The translations under genes and the position numbers were made by a program. DNA of 32,429 nucleotides from an uncultured Clostridia bacterium. GTDB taxonomy: Bacteria; Bacillota; Clostridia; Lachnospirales; CAG-274. Position 1 is the first letter of the stretch, and every line of letters begins with the position of its first letter. Location: the NCBI GenBank assembly GCA_947591605.1, contig CANQDF010000025.1:1-32429 (forward strand). Reading direction: 5' to 3'. This document shows positions 1 to 7,561 of this stretch, in pieces. The notes under the pieces are model-generated. The model saw only the letters and a list, made by a program, of their open reading frames with translations, was not told the DNA's origin and made no database searches.

Positions 1-23
1 TCTGTTGTTTTGAATAGGATTTT

Positions 24-67
24 GTTAAAAATAGCCCCTGTTCCTAAAATTGGAATAGGGGTTGTTT
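24..67. terminator. Bidirectional terminator hairpin downstream of the serpin gene
   Basis: Arms CCCCTGTTCC (35-44) and GGAATAGGGG (52-61) pair with one G-T. Read on the minus strand the stem is followed by CTATTTTTAA, so it can end the serpin transcript. Read on the plus strand it is followed by TTGTTT, so it could also end a transcript entering from the left of the window. Confidence 0.55.
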
Positions 68-115
68 GACAGTCTGAAGGGAGTGTTGCTTTGCAACACT
101 CCCTTTAAGGTACAT
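68..115 (+). repeat. Tail module of a dispersed intergenic repeat (copy C)
   Basis: GACAGTCTGAAGGG at 68-81 is followed by a perfect hairpin (GGGAGTGTTGC / GCAACACTCCC, 80-103), then TTTAAGGTA. The same GACAGTCTGAAGGG plus hairpin plus CCCTTT(TT)AGGTA arrangement recurs at 30359-30401 after purH, with different stem bases in the hairpin. It lies between the serpin stop and the terminator at 24-67. Confidence 0.6.
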
Positions 116-166
116 ATACAGTTATATTTGATAAAAATATAGTATAAATGAGGTATCGGGGCTGTT

Positions 167-1327
167 TTATGCCTGTGCAAACCTGCCCATAAACAGTATC
201 TCTCCGCTGTCGTTATCCCTTATAAAGTAGGTAAACGGTTTGTTGAAGTTTATCTCCAAAGGCGGCTCCTGCATTGCGGTCGCCCCTGCCGCAATAAAGG
301 TGGTGCTTGCTGTCTCGGTACCCTCCTCGTCAACGTCAATGACTGTATCCTGCATTACCGAGGTGACCCTGACAGGCACTTTTTCCTCAAAAATATCAAA
401 ATCCGCACTGTCGGAAAGCATTGTTCTGCAGCCCATATCGGATAATATATCGTTAAAGGATATTGTGCTGTGCTGCTTGAATTTTGGCAGGGAAAGACGT
501 ATCCGCCTTCGTTCAAGCCTGCTTATGTATTGTTCGATGTCGGTATTTTCATCTCCCATGGCGACATAAAAGCTTAAATTTTTTTCTCCGTCAAGGTAAT
601 CAAGCTTGAGCATTGTTATGTTGCTGTCCTTATAGACCTCGTGATTTGCAATATCGTGCATAAAATTTGTCTTGCTCTCGGTGCCGTCGGCATTGTAAAA
701 AATATCCTCATAACTTGCGTGCATCTCAAAACGGCTTTCCCATTTTGCTTTAAGGTAGGTGGTGTTTACAAAGCCTATTGCAAAATTATCCTCGATAGGT
801 ATCTGTACGTTTTTTTGCAGTCCGCTGCTCTTTTCCTCTATCCATTTGCTCATTTTTTGGAGTATCGAGGAAATGGGTTCTCTGTACATATCCGTACCCG
901 ATTTTTTCATTGCTTCGGAAAAATCGCCGTTTATTTCGGGGTATGCCGCATTTATCCATACCGAATCCGCCGTACTGAGCTTTATATCTCCGCTTTTGTT
1001 GTATCTGTCCTTAAGCGTACTCATATCCGAGTTAAGGCTCTCTATATTATCGTATCCGAGTACGGAGAGTATCTCCTCCCTTGTGCTGCCGCAGGCGCCG
1101 TTTGCAGCCATTGTCATTGCGCTTTTAAGGCTGAAGGGCGAAAATACACAGTTTTTGCTTTTATCCGTTTGGCTGTACAGCCTAAATGCAAAGCTGCCGT
1201 CGGTATTATGCACCGATGCTTCCTCCGTGTTTGGTGACGTTAAAGCGGTGTTTTCAATATCCGATGTGTTTATTCCCGTTAATGTAAGTATTGCGGCGAT
1301 CAATGCCCCTATAAGCTTGCCTGTCAT
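167..1327 (-). CDS. Secreted serpin-family protease inhibitor
   Basis: A 386-residue protein with the serpin fold, near the usual 370-400 length. The N-terminus (Lys4, then a hydrophobic run to about residue 18) looks like a signal peptide without a lipobox. Family landmarks are VFSPFSLKSAMTMAANGA near the N-terminus, FVNTTYLKAKW in the middle, and the hinge EEGTETAST from residue 334, followed by NFNKPFTYFIRD and ILFMGRF at the C-terminus. The small-residue hinge is that of inhibitory serpins. Counting from the two ends of the reactive loop gives P1 within Ala-Thr-Ala-Met-Gln, which would suit an elastase-like rather than a trypsin-like target (inference). The start ATG overlaps the stop of the upstream DUF4349 gene (ATGA) and has a GGAGG site, so translation is probably coupled. 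Serpins from gut clostridia, known as siropins, inhibit host neutrophil proteases; a similar role here is unproven. Confidence 0.93.
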   Translation of the reverse strand: MTGKLIGALIAAILTLTGINTSDIENTALTSPNTEEASVHNTDGSFAFRLYSQTDKSKNCVFSPFSLKSAMTMAANGACGSTREEILSVLGYDNIESLNSDMSTLKDRYNKSGDIKLSTADSVWINAAYPEINGDFSEAMKKSGTDMYREPISSILQKMSKWIEEKSSGLQKNVQIPIEDNFAIGFVNTTYLKAKWESRFEMHASYEDIFYNADGTESKTNFMHDIANHEVYKDSNITMLKLDYLDGEKNLSFYVAMGDENTDIEQYISRLERRRIRLSLPKFKQHSTISFNDILSDMGCRTMLSDSADFDIFEEKVPVRVTSVMQDTVIDVDEEGTETASTTFIAAGATAMQEPPLEINFNKPFTYFIRDNDSGEILFMGRFAQA

Positions 1328-2421
1328 ATATTTTCCTCCTTTTTGACGTTTTCGGGCTCCTCGGCAGCGGGTATCTCGGGTTCGTTTGTGCTTTTATCCT
1401 CGGGCGGCATATTTACCATAGGCATGAGAACATATTTGAGCTTGTTTTCAGCCGTCCTGCGATTTTTGAAGAAGACCCTTGTCCAGAGCTTTTTTATTAC
1501 CCACAGAATGAATGTTATAAATAAGATAAATATTAGTATCAGCGGCAGTGCCGTGATTATTTCGACTGTGGCGTCGGCGGTATTGCCTATGGAGTCAATT
1601 ATTCTCTCCTTAAAGTTTATTTCAAGCGCCAGTCTTATGGGATGCTCTACATTGCGCTCCTCTCTGGCGGTCATATTTACCGTGCTGTATGCCACCTTAT
1701 CCTTAAGCGCTCTCCTTTGGCGCTCAAAGCTGTCAAGCCTGTAATTTATTTCGGACAGCTTCTGCTCTATTGCCAGTACGGAATCTATATTGTCTGCATC
1801 CTTGATCATATTGTTGAGAGAATCTCTTTCGCTTTTAAGCGATCCTATCCTTGCCTCAATATCCACATATTGCAGCGAAACATCCTCCGATGTCATATTC
1901 TTTGAGGTGATTTTTCCGCTTTGCCCCACCTCGTCAAGGAAGCTGTCAAGCTTTTCCTGCGGCAGCCTTATAATGAAATTGCCGTATCTTTCGGTGGAAT
2001 ATTCGCTTTCGTAGTTTTGTATATCCGTAGACTCAAAATATCCGCCGTATTCGATCACCTTGGAGGTAATGCTGTCCGTAAAGGTATCAAGCTCCGTTAC
2101 GTCGATATTAAGGACGGCATTTCGTATTATCATATTGTAGTCCTTTACAATATCTCCGCTGCTTTGCTCGGGAACCGAGGGTGAGCCGGAGCCGTTATAT
2201 TCCGAGCCGAGCTCGCTGTCCAAAGCCTCTTCCTCGTTGGTATACTCTGCGGTACGCCCGCTGCTTAAGCCCGACGCCGCATCCGACATGCCAAAGTCGG
2301 AATTTTTATAGCTCTGTGTGCTTTCATAAGATGCGTTTATATCGCTTGATTTGTGGGTGGCACAGCCTGTCAATAAGGTAAGCAGACATACCGACAGGCA
2401 TAATTTTTTATAAAGCTTCAT
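1324..2421 (-). CDS. DUF4349 lipoprotein with C-terminal membrane segment
   Basis: 365 residues. An N-terminal signal sequence ends in a lipobox (LLTGC, Cys20), predicting lipid anchoring on the outer face of the membrane. Residues about 25-90 are a Ser/Glu/Gly-rich spacer. Residues about 92-270 match DUF4349: a beta-rich segment (IIRNAVLNIDV, FIIRLPQEKLDSFL), then an amphipathic, coiled-coil-like helix (about 190-240) and a closing strand (YSTVNMTAREE). A strongly hydrophobic helix (about 285-312) and a basic then acidic cytoplasmic tail follow. Many clostridia and bacilli carry such proteins; their biochemical role is not established. The gene is the promoter-proximal partner of the serpin, with a 4-base overlap. 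An AAAGGAG site precedes the start. The pairing suggests a cell-envelope role for both products, which is inference. Confidence 0.88.
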   Translation of the reverse strand: MKLYKKLCLSVCLLTLLTGCATHKSSDINASYESTQSYKNSDFGMSDAASGLSSGRTAEYTNEEEALDSELGSEYNGSGSPSVPEQSSGDIVKDYNMIIRNAVLNIDVTELDTFTDSITSKVIEYGGYFESTDIQNYESEYSTERYGNFIIRLPQEKLDSFLDEVGQSGKITSKNMTSEDVSLQYVDIEARIGSLKSERDSLNNMIKDADNIDSVLAIEQKLSEINYRLDSFERQRRALKDKVAYSTVNMTAREERNVEHPIRLALEINFKERIIDSIGNTADATVEIITALPLILIFILFITFILWVIKKLWTRVFFKNRRTAENKLKYVLMPMVNMPPEDKSTNEPEIPAAEEPENVKKEENI

Positions 2422-2501
2422 ATTTTTTGCTCCTTTTATTGTATTTTATATATACAGACGCAAAAATAAGCTTTATGTTCCAAAAAAAAGAAAAAAATTA
2501 T

Positions 2502-2550
2502 AAAAAATGCCGCATAACGGATGTATCGTAACCGATGAACCGTTTGCGGC
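2502..2550 (-). terminator. Terminator of the zinc-ribbon gene
   Basis: Arms GCCGCAAACGG and CCGTTATGCGGC (one bulge) pair across 2509-2550. On the minus strand they are followed by ATTTTTTATAATTTTTTT. The site begins 7 bases beyond the stop of the zinc-ribbon gene. Confidence 0.75.
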
Positions 2551-2556
2551 GCAGGT

Positions 2557-2781
2557 TTAAATGCCTTTTTCGGGAGGTATTTTAAATTTGCCTATCATTT
2601 TTTTGTAGCAGTCCGCACAGAGGTCAAAGCTGTGCCTTTGTCCGTCCAGGTCGGTGCCGTAGCCCCATTTTTTGTTTACATATAAAAAGTCGGTGCGGCT
2701 GTCAAGCTCGCTGCCGCAGCAGTTGCATATTACCTTATCCTGCTTATTTTTAATGACTATTATTTTTTTAAATATCTTCAC
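2557..2781 (-). CDS. Small zinc-ribbon protein of unknown function
   Basis: A 74-residue protein with two CxxC pairs, Cys19/Cys22 and Cys55/Cys58 (counted from the chosen start), spaced as in a treble-clef or zinc-ribbon fold. The N-terminal segment is basic and hydrophobic (KIFKKIIVIKNK). I chose the GTG at 2781: GGGAGG at 2790-2795 lies 8 bases upstream, whereas the in-frame GTG at 2790 would overlap that site. The gene stands alone between endonuclease III and the DUF4349-serpin pair, on the same strand, with its own terminator. I do not recognise the family. Such stand-alone ribbons are often nucleic-acid binders or metal-bound adaptors, but nothing here decides between these. Confidence 0.7.
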   Translation of the reverse strand: MKIFKKIIVIKNKQDKVICNCCGSELDSRTDFLYVNKKWGYGTDLDGQRHSFDLCADCYKKMIGKFKIPPEKGI

Positions 2782-2849
2782 GGCTGACACCTCCCGACTT
2801 TTTTATAAAATAATTATAACAAATTAGGCTGCTCTTGTACAGCGGTAAG

Positions 2850-3488
2850 TTATGCCTTGCCGCTGCCCTCAAGGCAGTATTCCCTGAGGCAGCAGTTTTC
2901 GCAGTCGGGCTTTCTCGCCTTGCATATCGTTCTGCCGTGCGCTATTACCTGTGTGTTGTATCTGCCCCAATGCTCCTTGGGGAACAGCTCCATAAGCTCA
3001 AATTCTATCTTTACGGGGTCATCGCTTTTTGTAAAGCCTATTTTGCCGCTTATCCTTTTAACATGGGTGTCAACAACTATGCTTGGTATATGAAATATGT
3101 GAGTGCGCACCACGTTTGCGGTTTTCCTGCCTACCCCTGCAAGGGTGGTAAGCTCCTCTATATCGGACGGCATTATACAGCCGTAGTTATCCCTAAGCCT
3201 TTGCATTGCGGCTATTATGTTTTTTGCCTTGTTATGATAAAAGCCGGTGGATCTTATATCGTTTTCAAGCTCCTTTAGATCGGCATCGGCAAAGGCGTCT
3301 ATATCGGCATATTTTTTAAAAAGACCCTCTGTAACCGTATTTACTCTGTCATCGGTGCATTGTGCGCTTAAAACGGTTGCGATAAGCAGCTGCCAGTCAT
3401 GTTCGTAATGCAGGTAGCACTTGTCCTCGGTGGGATAATTTTCATCCAGCAGGCGCAGCACGCCGCTGACCCTTTCCTTAATATCCAT
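2850..3488 (-). CDS. nth: Endonuclease III (base-excision DNA glycosylase/AP lyase)
   Basis: 212 residues from the ATG at 3488, which has GGAGG 8 bases upstream; a longer reading frame to 3536 lacks a ribosome binding site. It removes oxidised pyrimidines and cleaves at abasic sites in base-excision repair. The helix-hairpin-helix is LAGVGRKTA (116-124) with catalytic Lys122; the catalytic Asp140 lies in VDTHVKR. The [4Fe-4S] cluster motif C-x6-C-x2-C-x5-C is intact (Cys189, 196, 199, 205), with an extra Cys200. Length and motifs match the standard bacterial enzyme. The gene appears monocistronic. Confidence 0.97.
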   Translation of the reverse strand: MDIKERVSGVLRLLDENYPTEDKCYLHYEHDWQLLIATVLSAQCTDDRVNTVTEGLFKKYADIDAFADADLKELENDIRSTGFYHNKAKNIIAAMQRLRDNYGCIMPSDIEELTTLAGVGRKTANVVRTHIFHIPSIVVDTHVKRISGKIGFTKSDDPVKIEFELMELFPKEHWGRYNTQVIAHGRTICKARKPDCENCCLREYCLEGSGKA

Positions 3489-3527
3489 AGTATATTCCTC
3501 CGCATAAAAATACAGACATTTTTGTTT

Positions 3528-3557
3528 ATTGTACACCCAAATTGCTTTGTATTACAA
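3528..3557 (-). promoter_or_regulatory. Probable sigma-A promoter of nth
   Basis: On the minus strand TTGTAA (3552-3557) and TACAAT (3528-3533) are 18 bases apart and lie about 40 bases upstream of the nth start. Plausible but not a strong consensus. I see nothing else in 3558-3680 apart from A/T-rich tracts. Confidence 0.45.
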
Positions 3558-3687
3558 GCCTTTTATACAAAAAAAAGCGTGCGTTTGTTGATTTTTTATA
3601 AAATAAAAACGGCTTTTGTATAAATTTATTAAAATGCGGCAAAAATTATTGTTAATTAATACCCTATGGTTTTTTTTAGAAAAATGT

Positions 3688-3693
3688 TATAAT
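3688..3693 (+). promoter_or_regulatory. Candidate -10 element of the carD-like gene
   Basis: A TATAAT sits 43 bases upstream of the GTG start. No good -35 lies 16-18 bases upstream, so only the -10 is supported. Confidence 0.4.
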
Positions 3694-3735
3694 ACAAGCG
3701 TAAAGGTTTAAATTTATGAAAGGAGGATACTTAAG

Positions 3736-4215
3736 GTGTTTAATGTAGGCGACAAGGTGGTATATCCGCTCTACGGGGCAGGTGTTGTTGAAGCGGTGGA
3801 AGACAGAGTTGTAGACGGTGTAAGCGCAAATTATTATGTGCTTAATGTGCCTGTGGGCAACCTTAAGCTTACCGTTTCTGCGGCAAGGTCGGAGGCAATG
3901 GGGCTGAGATATATACACACAAAAGCCGAAGTGGCAGATATAATAAGCCGAGCCGAACCTATTGAAATGTCAAGCAACTGGACGCAGCGCAACAAGGATA
4001 ATATGAACATTTTAAAAAGCGGGGATCTGTATAAAATTGTAGAGGTTTTTAAAACACTTATCCTCCGTGAGCGGGTACGCAGCCTTTCAAGCGTGGAAAA
4101 AAAGCTGCTCGGCACCGCAAAACAAATTATCCTTACGGAGATAATACTTTCTCAGGATATAGACAAGGCTGCTGCGGAGCATATGCTTAACAACTCAATG
4201 CTGGTGAGCGCATGA
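3736..4215 (+). CDS. CarD/CdnL-family RNA polymerase-binding regulator
   Basis: 159 residues. The N-terminal Tudor-like RNAP-interaction domain is clear (FNVGDKVVYPLYGAGVVEAVEDR and YYVLNVPVGNLKLTVSA, residues 2-55), as in CarD, CdnL and the RID of Mfd. The rest is the helical DNA-contacting domain, with WTQRNKDNMNIL and LILRERVRSLSSVEKKLL. Proteins of this family bind RNAP beta and alter open-complex stability at many promoters; the targets here are unknown. The start is a GTG with AAAGGAGG 8-9 bases upstream. It is followed at once by a strong terminator and stands alone. Confidence 0.92.
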   Translation: MFNVGDKVVYPLYGAGVVEAVEDRVVDGVSANYYVLNVPVGNLKLTVSAARSEAMGLRYIHTKAEVADIISRAEPIEMSSNWTQRNKDNMNILKSGDLYKIVEVFKTLILRERVRSLSSVEKKLLGTAKQIILTEIILSQDIDKAAAEHMLNNSMLVSA

Positions 4216-4248
4216 AGGAAATGCAAACATTTCCTTCATTTATTTTTT
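4212..4248 (+). terminator. Terminator of the carD-like gene
   Basis: A perfect 12-base stem, ATGAAGGAAATG / CATTTCCTTCAT with loop CAAA, is followed by a T-rich run. The TGA stop lies inside the 5' arm. The core GAAGGAAATG/CATTTCCTTC recurs in other terminators in this window. Confidence 0.9.
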
Positions 4249-4323
4249 CAAAACGGCAGAGCCGTATGCTTTAACCGTATTTGAGCCGACGCCTAAAATT
4301 ATACGGCGGTTTTTATAAAGGGC

Positions 4324-4352
4324 TTGCATAAATCCGACGTCTATGCTATAAT
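4324..4352 (+). promoter_or_regulatory. Strong sigma-A promoter of scfA
   Basis: TTGCAT (4324-4329), a 17-base spacer, and TATAAT (4347-4352) preceded by TGC, an extended -10. The start of transcription should fall near 4359, giving a leader of about 38 bases. Confidence 0.85.
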
Positions 4353-4396
4353 ATATACGATTTTAATGCAGAAAATTTTTCAGGAGGATATTTATT

Positions 4397-4537
4397 ATGA
4401 AGCATATCAGCACTTTAAACACAAAATTACTTCAGAACACGGTTGAAAAGGGCGGCTGCGGCGAATGCCAGACATCATGCCAGTCCGCATGCAAAACATC
4501 ATGTACTGTTGCAAACCAGGCTTGCGAAAATAAGTAA
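4397..4537 (+). CDS. scfA: Six-cysteine peptide precursor SCIFF (ranthipeptide)
   Basis: A 46-residue peptide beginning MKHISTLNTKLLQNTVEKGG. Six cysteines lie in the C-terminal half at 21, 24, 28, 32, 36 and 43, in the pattern GGCGEC-TSC-SAC-TSC-TVANQAC. This is the near-invariant SCIFF (six cysteines in forty-five) peptide found in almost all Clostridia. In studied members the neighbouring radical-SAM enzyme installs a Cys-to-Thr thioether crosslink; the Thr residues between the cysteines, such as Thr34 and Thr37, are candidates. AGGAGG lies 9 bases upstream. The gene has its own strong promoter, and a hairpin terminator separates it from scfB, which predicts more peptide mRNA than maturase mRNA. 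Reports link SCIFF-type ranthipeptides to population-density signalling; that role is not shown by this sequence. Confidence 0.96.
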   Translation: MKHISTLNTKLLQNTVEKGGCGECQTSCQSACKTSCTVANQACENK

Positions 4538-4564
4538 TTTTGCAATAAAATAACGGTAATTAGG

Positions 4565-4596
4565 TTAAGGGGTGCGCCGGTACCCCTTAATTTTTT
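4565..4596 (+). terminator. Terminator/attenuator between scfA and scfB
   Basis: Stem TTAAGGGGT / ACCCCTTAA, extended by a G-T and a C-G pair, is followed by TTTTTT. No separate promoter is obvious between it and scfB, so scfB is probably reached by read-through. Confidence 0.85.
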
Positions 4597-4627
4597 GGTT
4601 AATATATTGTCCGAAAGGAGGATAACA

Positions 4628-5989
4628 ATGATACATAAGTATCGGCTCAACGGCTTTAACATAGTGCTGGATGTAAACAGCGGCGCTGTGCATACGGTGG
4701 ACGATGTTGTCTATGACATACTCGATTTTTATAAGGAAACCGATGCGGACGGCATAAAGGCAAGGCTTGCCGACAGGTATGCCGCAGAGGAGATAGACGA
4801 GGGCATAGGCGAGCTGAAGGAGCTTGAGGATAACGGTATGCTGTTTACCGAGGATGTTTTTGCGGATGTAATACCAAAGGTGGAAAACCGAAACCCCGTG
4901 GTAAAGGCGCTTTGCCTGCATATAGCGCATGACTGCAATTTAAAGTGCAGGTACTGCTTTGCGGAGGAGGGCGAGTATCACGGCAAGCGTGAGCTTATGA
5001 GTCCGGAGGTAGGCAAAAAGGCAATAGACTTCCTTATAAAAAACTCCGGCAGCCGCAAAAACCTTGAGGTGGACTTTTTCGGCGGTGAACCTCTTTTAAA
5101 CTTTGATACCGTAAAGCAGACGGTGGAGTATGCCCGCAGCATTGAAAAGCAGCACAATAAAAACTTTCGCTTTACCATAACGACAAACGGCATACTGCTT
5201 AACGATGAGATACAGAGCTATATAAACGAAAATATGTCCAATGTTGTGCTGAGCATTGACGGCAGAAAAGAGGTAAACGACAGGATGCGCCCAAGGGCTG
5301 GCGGTCAGGGTACATACGATGTAATAATGCCCAAGTTTAAAAAGCTTGCCGAAAGCAGAAACCAGACAGACTACTATGTAAGAGGCACCTTTACCCGCTT
5401 CAATACGGACTTTGCGGAGGATGTGCTGCACCTTGCGGACATGGGCTTCAAGCAGATATCGGTCGAGCCGGTTGTCGCAGACCCCGCAGAGGACTATGCC
5501 ATAAGGGAGGAGGACCTCCCCGCAATATATGACGAATACGAACGCCTTGCACTGGCAATACTTGATAGGCGGGCAAAGGGTGAGTATTTTAACTTTTTCC
5601 ATTTTATGATAGACCTTACGGGAGGCCCGTGTGTGATAAAGCGTATGGTCGGCTGCGGCTCGGGTACGGAATATCTGGCGGTGACGCCGACGGGTGAGCT
5701 GTATCCCTGTCACCAGTTTGTAGGTATAGACGGCTTTAAAATGGGCAGTGTGGATACCGGCATTGAAAGACCCGATATAAGAAAAAACTTTGAGGGCTGC
5801 AATGTATATACAAAGCCGGAGTGCAAAAAGTGCTGGGCAAGGTTTTTCTGCAGCGGCGGCTGTACCGCAAACTCGTGGAATACGCACGGCGACCTTGTAA
5901 CGCCCTATGAAATAGGCTGCAAAATGCAGCGCAAGCGTATTGAATGTGCAATTATGATAAAGGCGGCAGAGGCATGCTCCAAGGACTGA
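4628..5989 (+). CDS. scfB: SCIFF radical-SAM maturase with SPASM domain
   Basis: 453 residues from the ATG at 4628, with AAAGGAGG just upstream. Residues 1-75 form a PqqD-like peptide-recognition domain (RRE) that would bind the ScfA leader. The radical-SAM cluster motif is CNLKCRYC (Cys103, 107, 110), followed by the FFGGEPLLNF SAM-binding stretch. The C-terminal SPASM/twitch region carries many cysteines (GCGSG, YPCHQF, GCNVYTKPECKKCWARFFCSGGC, GCKMQ) for two further [4Fe-4S] clusters. This is the standard architecture and length of the enzyme that forms the Cys-Thr thioether in SCIFF. It follows scfA, its substrate gene, beyond a terminator hairpin, as is usual in Clostridia. Confidence 0.96.
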   Translation: MIHKYRLNGFNIVLDVNSGAVHTVDDVVYDILDFYKETDADGIKARLADRYAAEEIDEGIGELKELEDNGMLFTEDVFADVIPKVENRNPVVKALCLHIAHDCNLKCRYCFAEEGEYHGKRELMSPEVGKKAIDFLIKNSGSRKNLEVDFFGGEPLLNFDTVKQTVEYARSIEKQHNKNFRFTITTNGILLNDEIQSYINENMSNVVLSIDGRKEVNDRMRPRAGGQGTYDVIMPKFKKLAESRNQTDYYVRGTFTRFNTDFAEDVLHLADMGFKQISVEPVVADPAEDYAIREEDLPAIYDEYERLALAILDRRAKGEYFNFFHFMIDLTGGPCVIKRMVGCGSGTEYLAVTPTGELYPCHQFVGIDGFKMGSVDTGIERPDIRKNFEGCNVYTKPECKKCWARFFCSGGCTANSWNTHGDLVTPYEIGCKMQRKRIECAIMIKAAEACSKD

Positions 5990-6023
5990 TTTTTACAAAA
6001 TACGGTTTAATTGCAAAAATTTG

Positions 6024-6087
6024 TTGACGTATAGTAAAAAAAATAATATAATAATCTTTATGTGAAGTTGAAAAGCATATTTTCAAC
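6024..6087 (+). promoter_or_regulatory. Sigma-A promoter and 5' leader hairpin of secDF
   Basis: TTGACG (6024-6029), 17-base spacer, TATAAT (6047-6052): near-consensus. About 8 bases after the expected transcription start a hairpin GTTGAAAA / TTTTCAAC (6067-6087, loop GCATA) could stabilise the 5' end. It has no T-run and is not a terminator. The rest of the 110-base leader shows no motif I recognise. Confidence 0.82.
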
Positions 6088-6168
6088 GTTTATAAGGCAA
6101 ATGTCGATTTGAGGCTGTAAAATAAAAAATCGGTATTTACCAAGCTAACAAGGGAGGAATTTTTACAA

Positions 6169-7548
6169 ATGAAAGGTAAAAGTGCAGCAATACTTTTATT
6201 GATTATTGCAGTAACCTGCGGACTTTGTGCCGTTGCCTGCTTCGGTGTGGGACATAAGCCTGCGGAAACTGTCCGGAACGACGACAGCCAGCCGTTTGAG
6301 ATCGTTATGGATGAAAACGGTGAAGTTGCTACCGACGAAAACGGACAGATAATGACAAAGCTTGCGGAAACAACTACATCGGATACGGATGATTCGACCA
6401 GCGGCGCTGCCTATGACGGATACGGAAGCCTGTTCAATATAAAGCAGGGTCTTGACCTTAAGGGCGGTGTTTATATCGTTTATCAGGCTGTTACGGATCA
6501 GCCCCCTACGGACGAGGAGATGGCTGCCGCTATCGCCATGATACAGGAGCGTCTTGACTGGCACAACTGGACAGAGGCAGAGTGCCAGAGAGAGGGTGCC
6601 GACAAGATACGTGTTGAGATACCGGGCGTTGAGGACGCACAGACAGCCGTAAGAGAGATAGGTGAAACCGCAAGGCTCACCTTCCGTGACGAGGACGGCA
6701 ATGTGCTTGTTGACGGTGCAAATGTTAAAAATGCAACAAGAGCTACCGAAAATAATCAGATAGTTGTACAGCTTGAGTTTGACTCGGTGGGCACACAGGC
6801 ATTTGCGGATGCGACATCGGCAAATATCGGCAAGCCTTTATATATCATGATGGATGAAAATATTATAAGCGCACCTACCGTAAACACAGCCATCAACAAC
6901 GGCTCTGCCATCATTACGGGCGACTTTACCGCCGATGAGGCAGCTGCCCTTGCAGACAAGATTCGTGCAGGCTCGCTGCCGTTCAATATGGAGGTAGCCG
7001 AGTACAACAACGTAGGCGCAAGGCTTGGTGTAAACTCGCTTTCGACTACCGTATTTGCAGGCCTTATAGGTATAGCTCTCGTATTTCTCTTTATGCTTAT
7101 AGTATACAGGGTTGCAGGTCTGGCTGCGGATATAGCGCTTGTTATTTATGTTACGCTTGACCTTATAATAATGAGCTTGTTCGGCATAACGCTTACGCTG
7201 CCCGGTATTGCGGGTGTAGTACTTTCGGTAGGTATGGCGGTCGACGCAAACGTGCTTATATTTGAGAGAGTAAGAGAGGAACTCGGTGAGGGCAAGTCTA
7301 TTGCAGGTGCATTCAGAAACGGCTTCTCGAGAGCTCTGCCTGCTATCATCGACAGTAACGTTACCACCATTATTGCTTGTGCCGTTCTGCTCTGGTTCGG
7401 TACGGGTACGGTAAGAGGCTTTGCTCAGACCCTTATAATAGGTGTTCTGCTGTCTATGTTCACCGCTATCTTTGTAACCAGGACCATAGTACAGACATTT
7501 ATAGGTATGGGTATTAAAAATCCTGTACTCTATGGTGCAAAGAAGTAA
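6169..7548 (+). CDS. secD: Protein translocase subunit SecD
   Basis: 459 residues. One N-terminal membrane helix (about 6-26), an external region with the P1 domain starting at IKQGLDLKGGVYIVYQ, then the five remaining RND-type membrane helices with the conserved GMAVDANVLIFERVREEL loop. SecDF uses the proton or sodium gradient to help SecYEG complete export. The stretch at about 30-85 is a low-complexity acidic/Thr spacer (repeated DENG, TTTSDTDD). The length is the short Gram-positive type. AGGGAGG precedes the start. secF begins 13 bases after the stop, so the two are co-translated. Confidence 0.97.
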   Translation: MKGKSAAILLLIIAVTCGLCAVACFGVGHKPAETVRNDDSQPFEIVMDENGEVATDENGQIMTKLAETTTSDTDDSTSGAAYDGYGSLFNIKQGLDLKGGVYIVYQAVTDQPPTDEEMAAAIAMIQERLDWHNWTEAECQREGADKIRVEIPGVEDAQTAVREIGETARLTFRDEDGNVLVDGANVKNATRATENNQIVVQLEFDSVGTQAFADATSANIGKPLYIMMDENIISAPTVNTAINNGSAIITGDFTADEAAALADKIRAGSLPFNMEVAEYNNVGARLGVNSLSTTVFAGLIGIALVFLFMLIVYRVAGLAADIALVIYVTLDLIIMSLFGITLTLPGIAGVVLSVGMAVDANVLIFERVREELGEGKSIAGAFRNGFSRALPAIIDSNVTTIIACAVLLWFGTGTVRGFAQTLIIGVLLSMFTAIFVTRTIVQTFIGMGIKNPVLYGAKK

Positions 7549-7561
7549 GGAGGGCGTTAAG

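Noticed and set aside
641..1346. Open frames on the plus strand opposite the serpin gene
   Set aside because: The minus-strand frame encodes an unmistakable serpin; the opposite frames have no family features.
4249..4323. A second terminator or riboswitch before scfA
   Set aside because: AACCG/CGGTT and CCG/CGG segments can pair only weakly, and no compact stem with a T-run fits.
6053..6168. Possible riboswitch in the secD leader
   Set aside because: About 110 bases with one simple hairpin and no conserved riboswitch core that I can recognise.
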